DNA of 64,000 nt. Origin: Petunia secreta. Lineage: Eukaryota > Streptophyta > Magnoliopsida > Solanales > Solanaceae. The translations under genes were made by a program, and so were the position numbers. Shown here in pieces: positions 11,560 to 22,358 of the stretch (position 1 is its first letter; every line of letters begins with the position of its first letter). The notes under the pieces were generated by a model, which searched no databases, was not told the origin of the DNA, and worked only from the letters and a program-made list of their open reading frames with translations. The DNA is taken from positions 42,588,001 through 42,652,000 of the forward strand of contig JARKIP010000010.1 of assembly GCA_029990175.1 (NCBI GenBank), given 5' to 3'.

Positions 11560-12444
11560 CTCATTTGCTTAGATAGTTGACAAGCGCATCACGATGCCCT
11601 GCGAAGGATCCTGTATCTGGAACTTCAAGGTTCATCAGGACTGCAGGGCTTAGCTCAACTATCGTCTGCCAATCGTCTGGGTCTTCAGATGGCTCGGCGT
11701 TTCCTAAGATTTCATCTGAATTCCCACGCATGAAATTTTTTCAGGATTACCCTAATTTTCCTCTTTCGATCTGGCTTGCAGATGTCTTCAGCTATGAAGA
11801 TTTCTTTTAGTTGATTAACCATTGACTGAGATTTGTTGTACAGGCTAATCTCCTTGGCCCCCAGTGTGTAGGCTTAGTCAAGAGGTTGAATTATGGCTTC
11901 ACACTCTGTATCGTTGTCATCAGCTTTCATGGCCTGGGGGTAGATCATTCCAGATTGCGTTCCGATCCACAGGTCGATTTTCTCCTCACTGGGATTCATT
12001 CCTGTGCGGATTTCCCAACGGCCATACTCACTTATTGCTTCATCCCTGAGTGATTCTTCAGCCTTCTGTTCCAGTCTTTCTGAAAAATCTGAGGTAAAAC
12101 CTTCCAACGCGTGTGTCTTGATGTCTATATGGGGTTGGTAAATGATGTCATACTTTCCCAATTCTTCAGCCCACTTTGCCATATCTTTCAACAGACCGAG
12201 CTTATATAGAATGGCTCGCACGGTGTCGAAGAGACTAAACTGACAGAGTGCTCCTGAAAGTACGGGCGTAACTCTTGTGTGGCCATTACCACGGCTGCTA
12301 TGAACTGGAGCTGTAAGGGCAAGAACTTGTCTATGTGTTGCGGCATTCTACTGGCGTACTTCATGGGAAAAGGCTGCCCATTCTCTTTTCGTATAAGGAC
12401 TGCATTCCAAACTATCTCAGATATTGAAATGTATAATAGTGGGT
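11560..12444 (-). pseudogene. pol remnant: RT-adjacent RNase H plus second RNase H (Tat type)
   Basis: Order on the minus strand: a first RNase H segment with ISEIVWNAVLIRKENG, PMKYASRMPQ and ELRPYFQEHSV; after a frame change, KWAEELGKYDIIYQP; then WIGTQSG and TECEAIIQPLD, the start of a second, archaeal-type RNase H (compare EAEYEAIIQAVDLAY in copy 2). Dual RNase H domains are a hallmark of the Tat lineage. The linker that normally leads into integrase follows (about 11560), but integrase is absent. Several stops and frameshifts make it non-functional. Confidence 0.8.
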
Positions 12445-12447
12445 GCT

Positions 12448-14514
12448 TGATATGTTGGCATTTTGTGCTTAATTGTAACTCATTCCGACTAGATTTTAGC
12501 CCTTTTTGTGATGTTATGTAAATGAATCTTATGTTAATCTTCATATTTCAGGTTTTTAAGAGAATTTACATACAAAGCCGAAGAAAATGTACAAAAGAGA
12601 AAATTCAAGTGTGCTTTAGCTACAAAAGTGAGAAACATGAAAACAAGGCAGCAGTGGAAAGGGCGCCTCGCCGAACAAGAGGCTAGAAAGGCTAGCTATC
12701 CACCAAAGGAAGGGAAGTTCACAGCAGCCAGCAACTCAGAAAGGTAGCCCGCCTATATTTATGCGGAATTCATCCGGCGACCCTGCAGAATGAGAGGCGA
12801 CACCACCGGTTGGTATAGAGAGTTGAGAAAATCTACAACACTGAGAAGTTGGCCGCAAATAGAAGGGCAGCCCGCCTAATCTGCACCGCACAAGAAAAGG
12901 CGAATTAGCAAAGTGAAAGCTGCGAGCCAGCAACCAAATGTGGGGCTCGCCTAACAAGAGGCGGCCTGGCGTAAAAGCAGTGAAAATGGCATTTTTATAA
13001 ATATTAGCTTACTTTTGAAACCCATGCCTATAAATAGGTGGTTATGCCTCCGAGAAAACAGACTTCTTTTAGCCTAGAATATTACTTGAAAGCTTTTGAA
13101 TATTATTGGAAGTGAAAGGAGGGTTTCTACTTGAATCTTTGTAAGGATTACTTTCTTTAATCTAAAATTCTTACATGATTCTTGTCATCTCTTCTTTCAA
13201 TATGTGTGTGTTAGACTCTAGTATGAGTAGCTAAACTCATACTAGGGGTTTATTCATGAAGACATGATTATCTTAGCTTAAATCCTGTATTTAATCTTAT
13301 AAATTAATGAGTTAACATAAATCTAGCTCTCAATCGTACTTTCTTAACTAGGGATGGCAATTGAGGCGGGGCGGGGCAGGGCAAAACAGTAAACGGGGCA
13401 GGGCGGGGCAACTGTTAAATGGGGCGTGGCGGGGCGGGGCAACATAGAGGCCCATTAATTTTACTTGTTCTTTTTCCACTATTTTCTTATTTCATGATTA
13501 AGTTGAGGAAATAATGGAAATATTGTTCCATTATTGGCTATTTAAGCTATTAATTAATATAGTAAATACGTAATACTTTTGAAATACTATAAATTTTTTA
13601 AAAGCTTCAATTTCTTCAAGTAATTCCAAAAATCATCAAATTTGAAAATTTCAATAGAAAAAAAATTAGAAATATGTTAAATGGATTAAAAGTTAAAAGA
13701 AAAGTTCAATTTTGATGATAAAAAATAAAAAAAATAATGATTTAAAATGTAATTTAAGTGTGGCGGGGCGGGGCGGGTCAAAACGGGGCAGGGCAGGGCG
13801 GGTCAAACGGGGCAGGGCGGGGCGGGGCAGAAACTTGACAAAGACCAAATGGGGTAGGGGAAGGGCTCAACCCGCCCCGCCCCATTGCCACCCCTATTCT
13901 TAACTAGGATTTAAGGCACGACCGTCCTTGAATCTAACCCTACTTTGCTTTTATCACCCGAAAGAGGTTGAATGCATAGGTTAATGGAGACTAGTGAGAA
14001 TTTGGGTTACATTGGTTGTGACCTAACCCATCTAAAGAGGCCAACCTAAATAGGCCAACCCCGCTCGGGTCTTTGGATTAGGGTTTCTAGCATTTTATTA
14101 TTGACGCAAGAGGGCTTGATGAAGTAAACTCCTCCCTATCCCCAAAGAGTTTTGAGGAACGAATTAGAGGTCAGACCATTAATGTTACCGATAAGATTTG
14201 TGAGATTAATATAAGTGTTTAGCTAAGAGAACCTTGTTGGATTGGATAAACCCCTAGCTCATTCCCATAATTTTACCCCATAACTATTATTCAATTATTT
14301 TTACATTAGTTGCTCAATTAGTTATAGTAATACTTGCAACCTAATTATTGGGAACATTACGAACAATGCTTAGGACCCGTAACTATTCAATCTAAGACTA
14401 ATAAATTATCTTTCTAGCTCCCTGTGGAAATCAACCCCGACTCATACGTTGGGTACTATAATCTTTGACGACCGCCCCATCACCCCTTGAGGTGATTGGA
14501 CTGAGCGTGGATCA
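12448..14514 (+). repeat. 5' LTR of Athila-like element (with MITE inside)
   Basis: Begins TGATATGTTGG and ends GGATCA (TGAT...ATCA), six bases before the primer site. It is about 2.07 kb, of which 548 bp is an inserted MITE (13349-13896). A TATAAATA box lies at 13029-13036, some 50 bp before CT-rich leader sequence. Confidence 0.75.
13349..13896. mobile_element. hAT-type MITE with G/C-rich ends, copy 2
   Basis: 548 bp, the same family as 7117-7717 but in the opposite orientation. Ends are TAGGGATGGCAAT and, complemented, TAGGGGTGGCAAT. The perfect 8-bp duplication TTCTTAAC lies at 13341-13348 and 13897-13904. Both ends carry GGGGCGGGGC repeats. Confidence 0.85.
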
Positions 14515-14519
14515 AATTT

Positions 14520-14537
14520 TGGCTCCGTTGCCGGGGA
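14520..14537 (+). promoter_or_regulatory. primer binding site, tRNA-Asp type (variant)
   Basis: TGGCTCCGTTGCCGGGGA, one base different from the site at 1250-1267 and placed six bases after the LTR end. Confidence 0.8.
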
Positions 14538-14629
14538 GCTACGGTACATCTATTTGGTTGAATATTTCGTGTTCTAGTTTTGTTATTTGTTCCTATATTT
14601 TACCTCGTGCTTTGTTTTACCGTGTGTAG

Positions 14630-14970
14630 GTGAATTCAAGCATGACAAGAAATCCGGATAGAGCTATGAGGAACCCCCTCTACAATCGTGCTAATGAGGG
14701 AGTTCCATTTCCAAATGCTCCAATTTCTCTGAATGATTATTATGAACAGTCCGAGGATGAATATGATGATACTTCTCTTGGTGAGGAGAGTTATGGAATT
14801 TATGGTGCATTTGAAGAAAATGATGACCCGCAAGTGGAGAATGCAGCCCCAAATGATGCAATCCCTCATGGAAATGCTCGAGCCAATGAAGGAGTTTGAG
14901 TTGGTAATAATAATGGTGTTGCAGGCAATGCAAACCGAAGAGGCAACAATGCTAATAGAGAAGGCTGAGG
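14630..14970 (+). pseudogene. gag N-terminus of Athila-like element, truncated
   Basis: The frame starts about 115 bp after the LTR (the first ATG in the basic MTRNPDRAMRNP context is at 14642). It has an acidic low-complexity stretch (SEDEYDD, 14748-14768) and stops at 14897-14899. The Asn/Arg-rich continuation lies beyond that stop. At about 14970 the gag sequence is replaced by RT sequence, so the gag core, knuckle, protease and RT fingers are deleted. Confidence 0.65.
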
Positions 14971-14984
14971 TGTAAACCGAGTTG

Positions 14985-16107
14985 CCTTGTCTTGGTGTAG
15001 CTTACGTTTGGCAGGCCGAGCTTACTATTGTTTTCTTGATGGATACTCGGGGTATAATCAAATCTCAATTGAAGCAAATGATCAAGATAAGACAACATTC
15101 ACATGTCCTTATGGCACTTTTTAATTCCGTAAAATACCCACTGGACTTTGCAATGCCCCGGCCACTTTTCAAAGGTGTATACTTGCACTCTTCCATGACA
15201 TGGTTGAGAATTTCTTAGAGGTGTTCATGGATGATTTCTGCGTAGAGGGTGATTCATTTGCAGATTGTTTGTCTAATTTAGAGAAAGTCTTAGAGAGGTG
15301 TGAAGAGACCAAACTTGTGCTCAATTGGGAGAAATGCCATTTTCTTGTTCAGGAGGAAATTGTTTTAGGGCACAAAGTGTCCAAGAAAGGAATTGAATTT
15401 GATCATGCAAAGATTGAAGTCATCTCCAAACTTCCACCTCCAACAACCGTCAAAGGAGTGAGAAGCTTCTTGGACATGCGGGATTTTATCGCCGCTTCAT
15501 CAAAGATTTCTCTAAGATTGTTAACCCATTATGCAAATTGTTGGAAAAAGATGCCAAGTTTGAATTCAATGAATCATGTTTGAAATCCTTTGAAGAAGTC
15601 AAAATGAGATTGACAACCGCACCGGTGATAGTGAGTCCAAGATGGGATCTTCCATTTGAGCTCATGTGTGATGCTACCGATGTTGCATTAGGAGCTGTGC
15701 TTGGACAAAGGGTTGAGAAGATGTTTCACCCTATATATTATACTAGCAAAACCATGAATGGAGCTCAACAAAACTACACAGTGACAGAGAAGGAGTTGTT
15801 AGCCATTGTCTTTGGCTTCGAGAAATTTCGACCTTACTTAATAGGATCTAAGGTCATTGTGCATACCGATCATTCCGTAATCCGGTACTTGATGGCTAAG
15901 AAGGATTCAAAAGCAAGGTTGATTAGATGGGTTTTTTTGTTACAAGAATTTGATCTTGAGGTACTTGATAGAAAGGGAACTGAGAATCAGGTGGCGGACC
16001 ACTTATCCCGTTTGGAGGAGGAGGGTCGCCCAAAACAAACCCTTGAGATTAATGATTTTTTCCCGGATGAGAAGCTATTGGTGGCAGCTTCGGATGAAAT
16101 TTCTTGA
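14985..16107 (+). pseudogene. pol remnant: RT palm/thumb and RNase H
   Basis: Reverse transcriptase from the RLAGRAYYCFLDGYSGYNQ region onward, then GLCNAPATFQRC and the catalytic FMDDF box (about 15227-15241), the form usual in Athila/Tat rather than YVDD. RNase H follows with DATDVALGAVLGQ, TEKELLAIVFGFEKFRPYL and HTDHSVIRYLM, then LIRWVFLLQEFDLEV. Frameshifts lie near 15060-15180 and near 15470, where one base is missing in a G run. From 15538 to the stop at 16105-16107 the frame is open. There is no integrase. Confidence 0.85.
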
Positions 16108-17690
16108 AGGTTGAGGTAACTCCATCGTGCCGCGACTTTAAATCAAGTGCTTCTTGGGAGGCAACCCAAGTTTTACTTTTCGTAATTTTAGTTGTAATCA
16201 TGTAGTTAGTGTAAAAACTTTCATGTGAAGTTCTGTGATGAATGCACTTGATTTTGGTTGGAGTGGTGTTAACGTAGGGAATTGCAAGGGATGAAAAGTG
16301 AGAAGAGTTGAAGAGGGGGAAAGGATCGCCGATTGAAGTGCGGAAGAAAAAGAGTGGCCATTCAAATGACATGGGGACCGCCGGTACATGCAGTGAACAA
16401 AAATTTTCTGCGGAGTGAAGGATCACTCGGCCTTTCATTAGGCGAGTCGCCCATCCAATCCCGCAGAGCAATCAGCGGGCCAATCCCACTCATGCACACT
16501 TGGAGAACTTAAGGTCCTACTCGCCTTCACTTCGGCGACCCACCTGATAAAATGCAGGCATCCTCTTTCATGGGCCTAACGGGTTTTTACCTGAGTATAT
16601 AAGGCCCAAAGGTAAGTTTTCTTTCACTTTTTACCCTAATTGAAAAGGCACAACTTCTAACCACCGGAAACCACTGTTCTGACATACCGCCAACACTCCA
16701 AATCACAACACACTCACTCGATTTCACTAACCCACTGCTAATTCCTACACCCGATTCAAGGTTCTTCTCAGATCCGGTAAGAAACTCAACCCCTCGCTTT
16801 AATTTTCATGTTTTACATGTGGGGTAGTCAAAAACTTCATGTTGGGGTTGGGTTTTGGGGGATTAAGCCTTATTCATGCTTAGATTGATTTTAGGATTTG
16901 TTCTTAATCTTCATTTCATGAAATTAGAACACTAGAGTGTGAAGTTGTGAAATTATTTTGTTCTTAAGTGAAGAAATGAGAAGAAGAAGATAATGAAAAC
17001 ATAAATAACCAAAAACTTGACTTGAATGACACCATGAACGTACTTTGTGTGCTCTACATTTTGAAAAAGTTTTGAACTTGGTGCAAAAAAAATGGTTGAC
17101 TTTTCATGAATTTTGGTTGAAATCGTGGTCTCGCTCTTGAGAGAAAATGTGATAGATGTTAGAAGTTGAAAAGACCACTTAGAAATGTGTTTGGGGGCGT
17201 AAAGGTAAGTGAGAAATAGAATAACTTGGAATCTGTGCATGTAGTGGTAAATGGGCCAAGGACTTAGTAAAATGCCAATGAGGCATGATGCCGCACAATT
17301 AAATGCGGACTACAACTAGGCGTGCCTGCACAAGCAAGTGCAAGGCCACCTGTGTAAATAGTGAGCTCGAAAATTAGGCGAGCTGAGTTTGTCAATCGCA
17401 TAAAAAAAGGCGACTCGCCGACCCCTGTGGTCAAAAGTTGTGCGAGTCGCCTAAACCAAAGTGTGCCTCGCAGTTGAAAGGGAAAAATTAGTAGGTGGAC
17501 TTTCATTCGTAAGTGCGAGTTCCTGACTCTAACAGTGCGTGAATTTTTTCTGCGGCTTAAGCAAAAGCCTCGCATATCAGAAGGCAACCCATCGATGCTT
17601 TTCCGCACTTGTTTCTGCGGGCTACCTCTTACTTCTGCATCTTTGATAAGGGGAAAATTGAGCTTAAAGCACTTACCATCAAAAGTCAGG
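16108..17690 (+). other. 3' internal region of the Athila-like element, non-coding
   Basis: Starts with the conserved post-pol stretch (GTGCCGCGAC... GGGAGGCAACCC). It carries repeated GGCGAGTCGCC-like words near 16440 and 17410-17450. Short frames on both strands show no known domain. Confidence 0.5.
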
Positions 17691-18350
17691 CTTGGAGGAT
17701 GCAAAGGACGAGAGGTCAAGAGCATCGGGGGAGAGTTCGGGAGCGAATTGAAAAGGTATCAAAAGCATCCCAGGCCAGGCGCTCCGCCCAGGCAAAGCTG
17801 GCGCTCCGCCCAAGCAAGGAGCAGCCCAGGCGCTCCGCCTAAGTTGGCCACTGCCCAACTTGGCAGGCGCTCCGCCAAACACTAGGCGCTCCGTCTCTTT
17901 CCCAGCACAACCAAGACGGGACTTCTAATTTAGCCTAGTATTATTACTAGTTTGGCCCTACGTGGTCTTTATTAATTTACCCAAGTTGTGGGGTTATTTT
18001 AGACTTTATTTAGAAGTGTGGAACACCTATAAATACCACATTTAGTCTTTACCTTTCATTAGTTAACTTAGATTGAAGAATAAACATAGAAAGAGAGGCA
18101 AGGCCTTCTTTGTTGAAGCTTGAAGCTTCGGATTATCTCTTTGATTGGAACCTATGGAGATTCATCCCTAGTTTGAATTCTTTGTATGGTTCAAGTTTCC
18201 TTTCCTCTCTCGGATATTCATTCATGGTTTGAATCGTTTATTTATTCTCTTCTTCTATTTCTGTTCTTCCCCATCCCTATTTTCTTGTTATCTTGTGATT
18301 ATTGCTTCCGCGTCTTATTTTATCGCTTCCGTGATTTTAATACTTATCAG
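17690..18350 (+). repeat. LTR-like region of another gypsy element
   Basis: Contains five copies of a GGCGCTCCGCC-type word between 17777 and 17895, a TATAAATA box at 18028-18035 and a CT-rich leader. It leads into a primer-site-like TATCAGAGC at about 18357. The left edge is not defined by a TG terminus that I can prove. Confidence 0.5.
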
Positions 18351-18352
18351 TT

Positions 18353-18366
18353 TTGTATCAGAGCAA
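18353..18366 (+). promoter_or_regulatory. primer binding site, initiator tRNA-Met type
   Basis: TTGTATCAGAGCAAGG resembles the TGGTATCAGAGC primer site used by chromoviruses and copia elements. One base of the usual TGG is altered. Confidence 0.55.
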
Positions 18367-19319
18367 GGCTCGGGTTATGTTCTTACAAACCCCGTTCCTT
18401 GTTCATCATATCTTTAGATTCATGCTCTTGTTGTTACTGTTCTTGTGAAAGAAAAGAAAACAAAAAATAAATTGAAAATGCTGAAAAATATAAAAAAATT
18501 ATTGAAACTTGATGGATTTGATTCCCCTATCAATGAAAAGTACTGGGGATTGTTTTATATCATTTACCCGTTGATTGGGTACCCTCATATCACATTTTGG
18601 AGTAGTGGATTGAAAGTTCAAAAAATTGAAACCCAACTTGAAACCCTTACTTAAACCGCTTTGAATGTCGATTGTGATCTTATTATTGAGTGTTTGATGT
18701 TAAAAATCATTGGGATTTGTTGGTATTAGTGAAAAACAACTTTGGATAACTTTGATTTTGAGAATCGGGTTGAAAACATTGAGATTTTGGGTGCAAAAAC
18801 CACCAAAAATACGTTTTCGGAAAAGCTGAAGCACAGGTCCATGCGGACCGCCCAAAATCCAGGCGCTTCGTGCAGATTGGTCACTGGTCAAGAACCAGGC
18901 GGACCGCCCACCCACCCACCCAGGCGGACTGCCCAGTTGATGTTTTGTTTCATATGTTTCTGTGTTCCATTTGCTTCCGTACTTCTTGGTTAGTGTTTCT
19001 AAGGTAATTGTCCTACTTAATTGACACTAACTCTTGAGCTTTTAGGGTGTTGTGTGTCTTGGAGCTTTACTTAAAGTCGTAGAACATTCTTTGTTGTCAA
19101 ATGCGCACTTCAAATAGCTTCCGTACATCGAATCACATCAACTCCACTCCGAGCCAATACTTGGAGTACTATGTGGTGATCTTACCATTGTGGTTCCTAA
19201 GAGATAAGGGGCATCTTTAGTTATGGGATTGGGAGTGTGAATCCTAAAAGAGTATTGAGTGACACCACCAAAGGTAAGGGAGAGAAAGTAAGTTTATTTA
19301 TACTAATTTTTTTTTTTTT

Positions 19320-20355
19320 TAAATGTCTTTTGCAGGTACAAAGAGCCATAAGTGAGGTTTGGATGGAAGTGGGAATGGTGAGAAAAATGTAAGTGAGATC
19401 GAGTTAATTCAAGCTTACCTTCGAAACATTATGACCAAGGTAGATACAATGAGCACTCGAATCCAAGGAGGGAAATTAGGATAAGAATGAGACCAAGGGA
19501 AGAGATGGTATGAGTAGTTCTATGGGTTGTGGAACTGAAGAGGGTAGAGGAGGTAGAGGAGGTTTATACCAAAATCCTATTTCAAGGAGCTCTTATTGTT
19601 TCTATGATGAGACTACTTCCTTAACTTTCAACAACACATCTAATGTTGGAAGAGTGACGGAAAGTGGACACTATTTTTGTGGTGTTGCTAGTAGTGGAGA
19701 AATAAGGAAGTACCCATCTCGTGGTAGTGGCTCAAGTGAGACTACTATTGATGGGATGTGTAAGGGGCGATACTTAGATGATCTCTTAAGAAAAAGATAG
19801 TGGTTTCAATTCATAGTGAACCTTAATGAGAATCGTGGGTATGTGCTTCAAGTGGATGAAGGTGAAGCGAGTTGGATTAGTCCTCTTGTAGTGAGAAGGT
19901 TGGGGATACCTTGTGTTGATGGAATGGTTCGGGTAGTTGTTTCGCAAAGGAACTTTGAAGAAGAAGTTGAGTGTAAAGTGGGTCCTCTAGAGAGATGTGA
20001 TGTTATGTTGGGAAAGCCTTGGCTTCTCCATAGATAATTCAAGTTCACCCACATCCTTGGCGGCTACAAAGTTAAAGCACAAGGAAAGATGCAACTCCTC
20101 CTTCCTAGGAAAGAAAAAGTACAATCAAGAAAGCCCACGAACATGAGAAATAGTGGGACACCATTGAGGAGAAGTCCTATGATTGAAAGAGTGCAATCAA
20201 GAAATCCTACAATCACAAGCAATGGCGGGATAAATGCAAGTAAAGGGTTGGAAATTGTCAACAAGGAGAACCCGAAGCCACAAGCTCCAAAGCCAAGTAG
20301 TTCACCAACAAAGAAGAAGAAGACCTCAAGTGATGAGAAAACAAGGAAAAGCTTT
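19320..20355 (+). pseudogene. gypsy gag-protease remnant
   Basis: Degenerate polyprotein. A Gly/Arg-rich piece (EEGRGGRGG) is at about 19540. Then comes a retropepsin-like piece at 19816-20037 with SWISPLVVRRLGIP and CDVMLGKPWL, the C-terminal signature of gypsy aspartic proteases. The catalytic Asp region upstream is not recognisable. A Lys/Ser/Pro-rich stretch runs on to about 20350, where the sequence switches to LINE. The element is probably the one whose LTR-like region starts near 17690. Confidence 0.55.
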
Positions 20356-20690
20356 GCTACAACAATGTTAATGGCATTTATCTATCACATCTGGCGAGCG
20401 CATAATAATGCAGTGTGGAACTTCAAAGTGCAGCAGCCCTAGAGAGTATGTGAAGCTATCAAGAATGAATGTAGAATTAAAATAAGAACATCACTAGCGA
20501 GGAAACACAAAAGAAAGGAAAGAGAGTGGATTCTGAACTTGGTTAGATAGGGAGAGTAGTCAGGAGTTTTGATAGATAGATAGGTAGGCATGTAGGGCAG
20601 TATGTGCTAATGGATGAGTTATTTGTTATTGTTCTTATTAATTTTGTAAAGAAGGATTAGTGAAGAAATAAAATTTTCTGTTAACCAAAG
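20356..20690 (+). pseudogene. LINE 3' end fragment (ORF2 C-terminus)
   Basis: The piece reading MAFIYHIWRAHNNAVWNFK followed by a basic ARKHKRKEREWIL stretch matches the extreme C-terminus of plant L1-type ORF2 (compare WWSIWKERNSRCF in the LINE at 44806). A stop-rich 3' UTR follows, with no clear poly(A). It is severely 5'-truncated. Confidence 0.6.
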
Positions 20691-20971
20691 AAATTTCAAG
20701 TCTTTTTAAGTATTAAATATGTTCATGTAATTATCATTATTTTGTGGATGAAAGTAGGATGGAATAAACATTAGAGTAAAAAGTGAGAATGAAAAGTCTA
20801 CCAAATAAATTCCAGACCAGCGAACAAAATAAGCAATTTACTAAAAACAATTAAAAATAAAAAAGAAGAAGATAACAAGCAATGAAAATAAGACGAAACA
20901 AGACAAGAATAGTCAAAGACTTTACCGTAAAGGGCAAAGTGTTCTATCATGAGAATAAGACTTATTGAAAG

Positions 20972-21909
20972 TGCACCCTTATAAGATACTAAAGGGGGGT
21001 GAATAGTATCCTTACCCAATTTTCGAACTCAAAAAACTTTCTCTTAACTTGATCGCCTAACTCATAAAGAACCAGGTTCCTTGCAAGTTTCACCTATCTT
21101 TGAAACTTAAACTAAATGTGAAATATAAAAACACAAAGACTTTTACGTGGAAAAATCCTTTCTCAAGGGATCAAAAACCACGACCCAACACTCTTTGGAT
21201 TTAAACTTTAGACTAAAGAAAAACCGAGCAAGTTTTAGATTGCAACGCAATGCGATCGAGGAACTAACACTCTTCGTACCTAGAACCTTCCAAGCTTCAC
21301 TATAGCTTGTACGGTTGAAACTACCTCACCAAAAGTAATATATTCTCTCTGCTTCTAAAAAAGCTAATATGATTACAACTTGATAGCCTATAAAAGAAAC
21401 TAGACACAACAGACTAAACTATGAATTCCAACTCCGTCAAGTTCTGCTGCCTTTCTTCTGCTCTTGCATACAATAGCTCTCACGAATGATTTGCTCTTGA
21501 TTGCTTTGTTGAGAATTCTTGAGTGCGATAAGTTTCTGGCCAAATTAACTTGTATTTATGAAGTTCACAATAAGCCTATTTCAAATTAGCTTAGAACTCC
21601 TTTTATAACTCGGAATCTGTTTCTAATAAGGTTTACCCATATTTTCTTATTTGAAACCAAAGTTAATTTGCCTAAGTCTTCAATCCTTTTATGATAAGGA
21701 AACTCTTTTTCTCAGCACTGCTTCTCAGCTTCTCCTACTTCACCTTGGATTGAGAGTTGTATTCTAGCTATTCCCTTTTTCCTTCTTCGTCTCGAACTCG
21801 AACTCGAACAACAACTTGAACAGCTTCGTATTCAACTTCAACTGTGAACCTTTTCATTGTCCATTCAGAACCAGGTCCTTTGTCATTCATCAAAAATCAT
21901 ACTTCAACA
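20972..21909 (-). repeat. 3' LTR of copia element
   Basis: 938 bp. On the element strand it begins TGTTGAAGTATG and ends near GGGTGCA. It aligns over its whole length with 29481-30405. Confidence 0.85.
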
Positions 21910-21925
21910 AATTCCCCCTTTTTTA
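21910..21925 (-). promoter_or_regulatory. polypurine tract of copia element
   Basis: AAAAAAGGGGGAATT on the element strand, immediately before the 3' LTR. Confidence 0.85.
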
Positions 21926-22358
21926 TGATGACAAACAATGTTATCTCACCGAGGGTAGCAACACAAGAACCTTTATATAAGTCACTATACTAAACAATGA
22001 CCCTGGGTAAATTAGCTAGGCAAAAATTAGGTCACAAATATAAACTAATCTAAACAGCATCCTAACTTCTCTTTTGGCATCATCGAAAAGTTTATAGTTC
22101 ATAAACCTACTGAACTTAAATTAAGTAAAGTTGACTCTAGTGCCATAGGCAGCTAGCCAACCTTTCAAGGCATGAACCTTTCAAGGCATGAACCTGTTTC
22201 AGACAATAAATACTAGCAAATATATAGAAAAGGATATTTTAACAAAATATGCACCAGACTGGCTTAAACATCCAAAATATTACATCCCAAAAGTAATAAA
22301 TTGTCTTAAAAACAGGCCAACATAAGAACCAACTAGGGGATATAAGGAATGGATAGGT

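Larger units (their letters stand above)
8776..12447 (-). mobile_element. Tat-lineage gypsy element, copy 1 (3' half)
   Basis: Reads right to left: RNase H region (12444 to about 11560), a linker without integrase, a ~2.2-kb non-pol region, a poly-purine tract (poly-C on plus) and the 3' LTR (9280-8776). It is the same family as the complete copy at 31677-38502; the LTRs and 3' internal regions match throughout. The 5' half is missing because another retrotransposon starts at 12448 inside its pol. Confidence 0.85.
12448..17690 (+). mobile_element. Athila-like gypsy element, internally deleted, nested in Tat copy 1
   Basis: LTR 12448-14514, tRNA-Asp-type PBS, gag N-terminus, then RT/RNase H with no protease, RT fingers or integrase. 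The left edge falls inside the RNase H coding region of the Tat element, so it inserted there later. The pol is followed by the GCGCTTCTTGGGAGGC-type stretch often seen downstream of such pol genes. No 3' LTR was recognised; the right boundary (about 17690) is where a different LTR-like sequence takes over and is uncertain. Confidence 0.7.
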
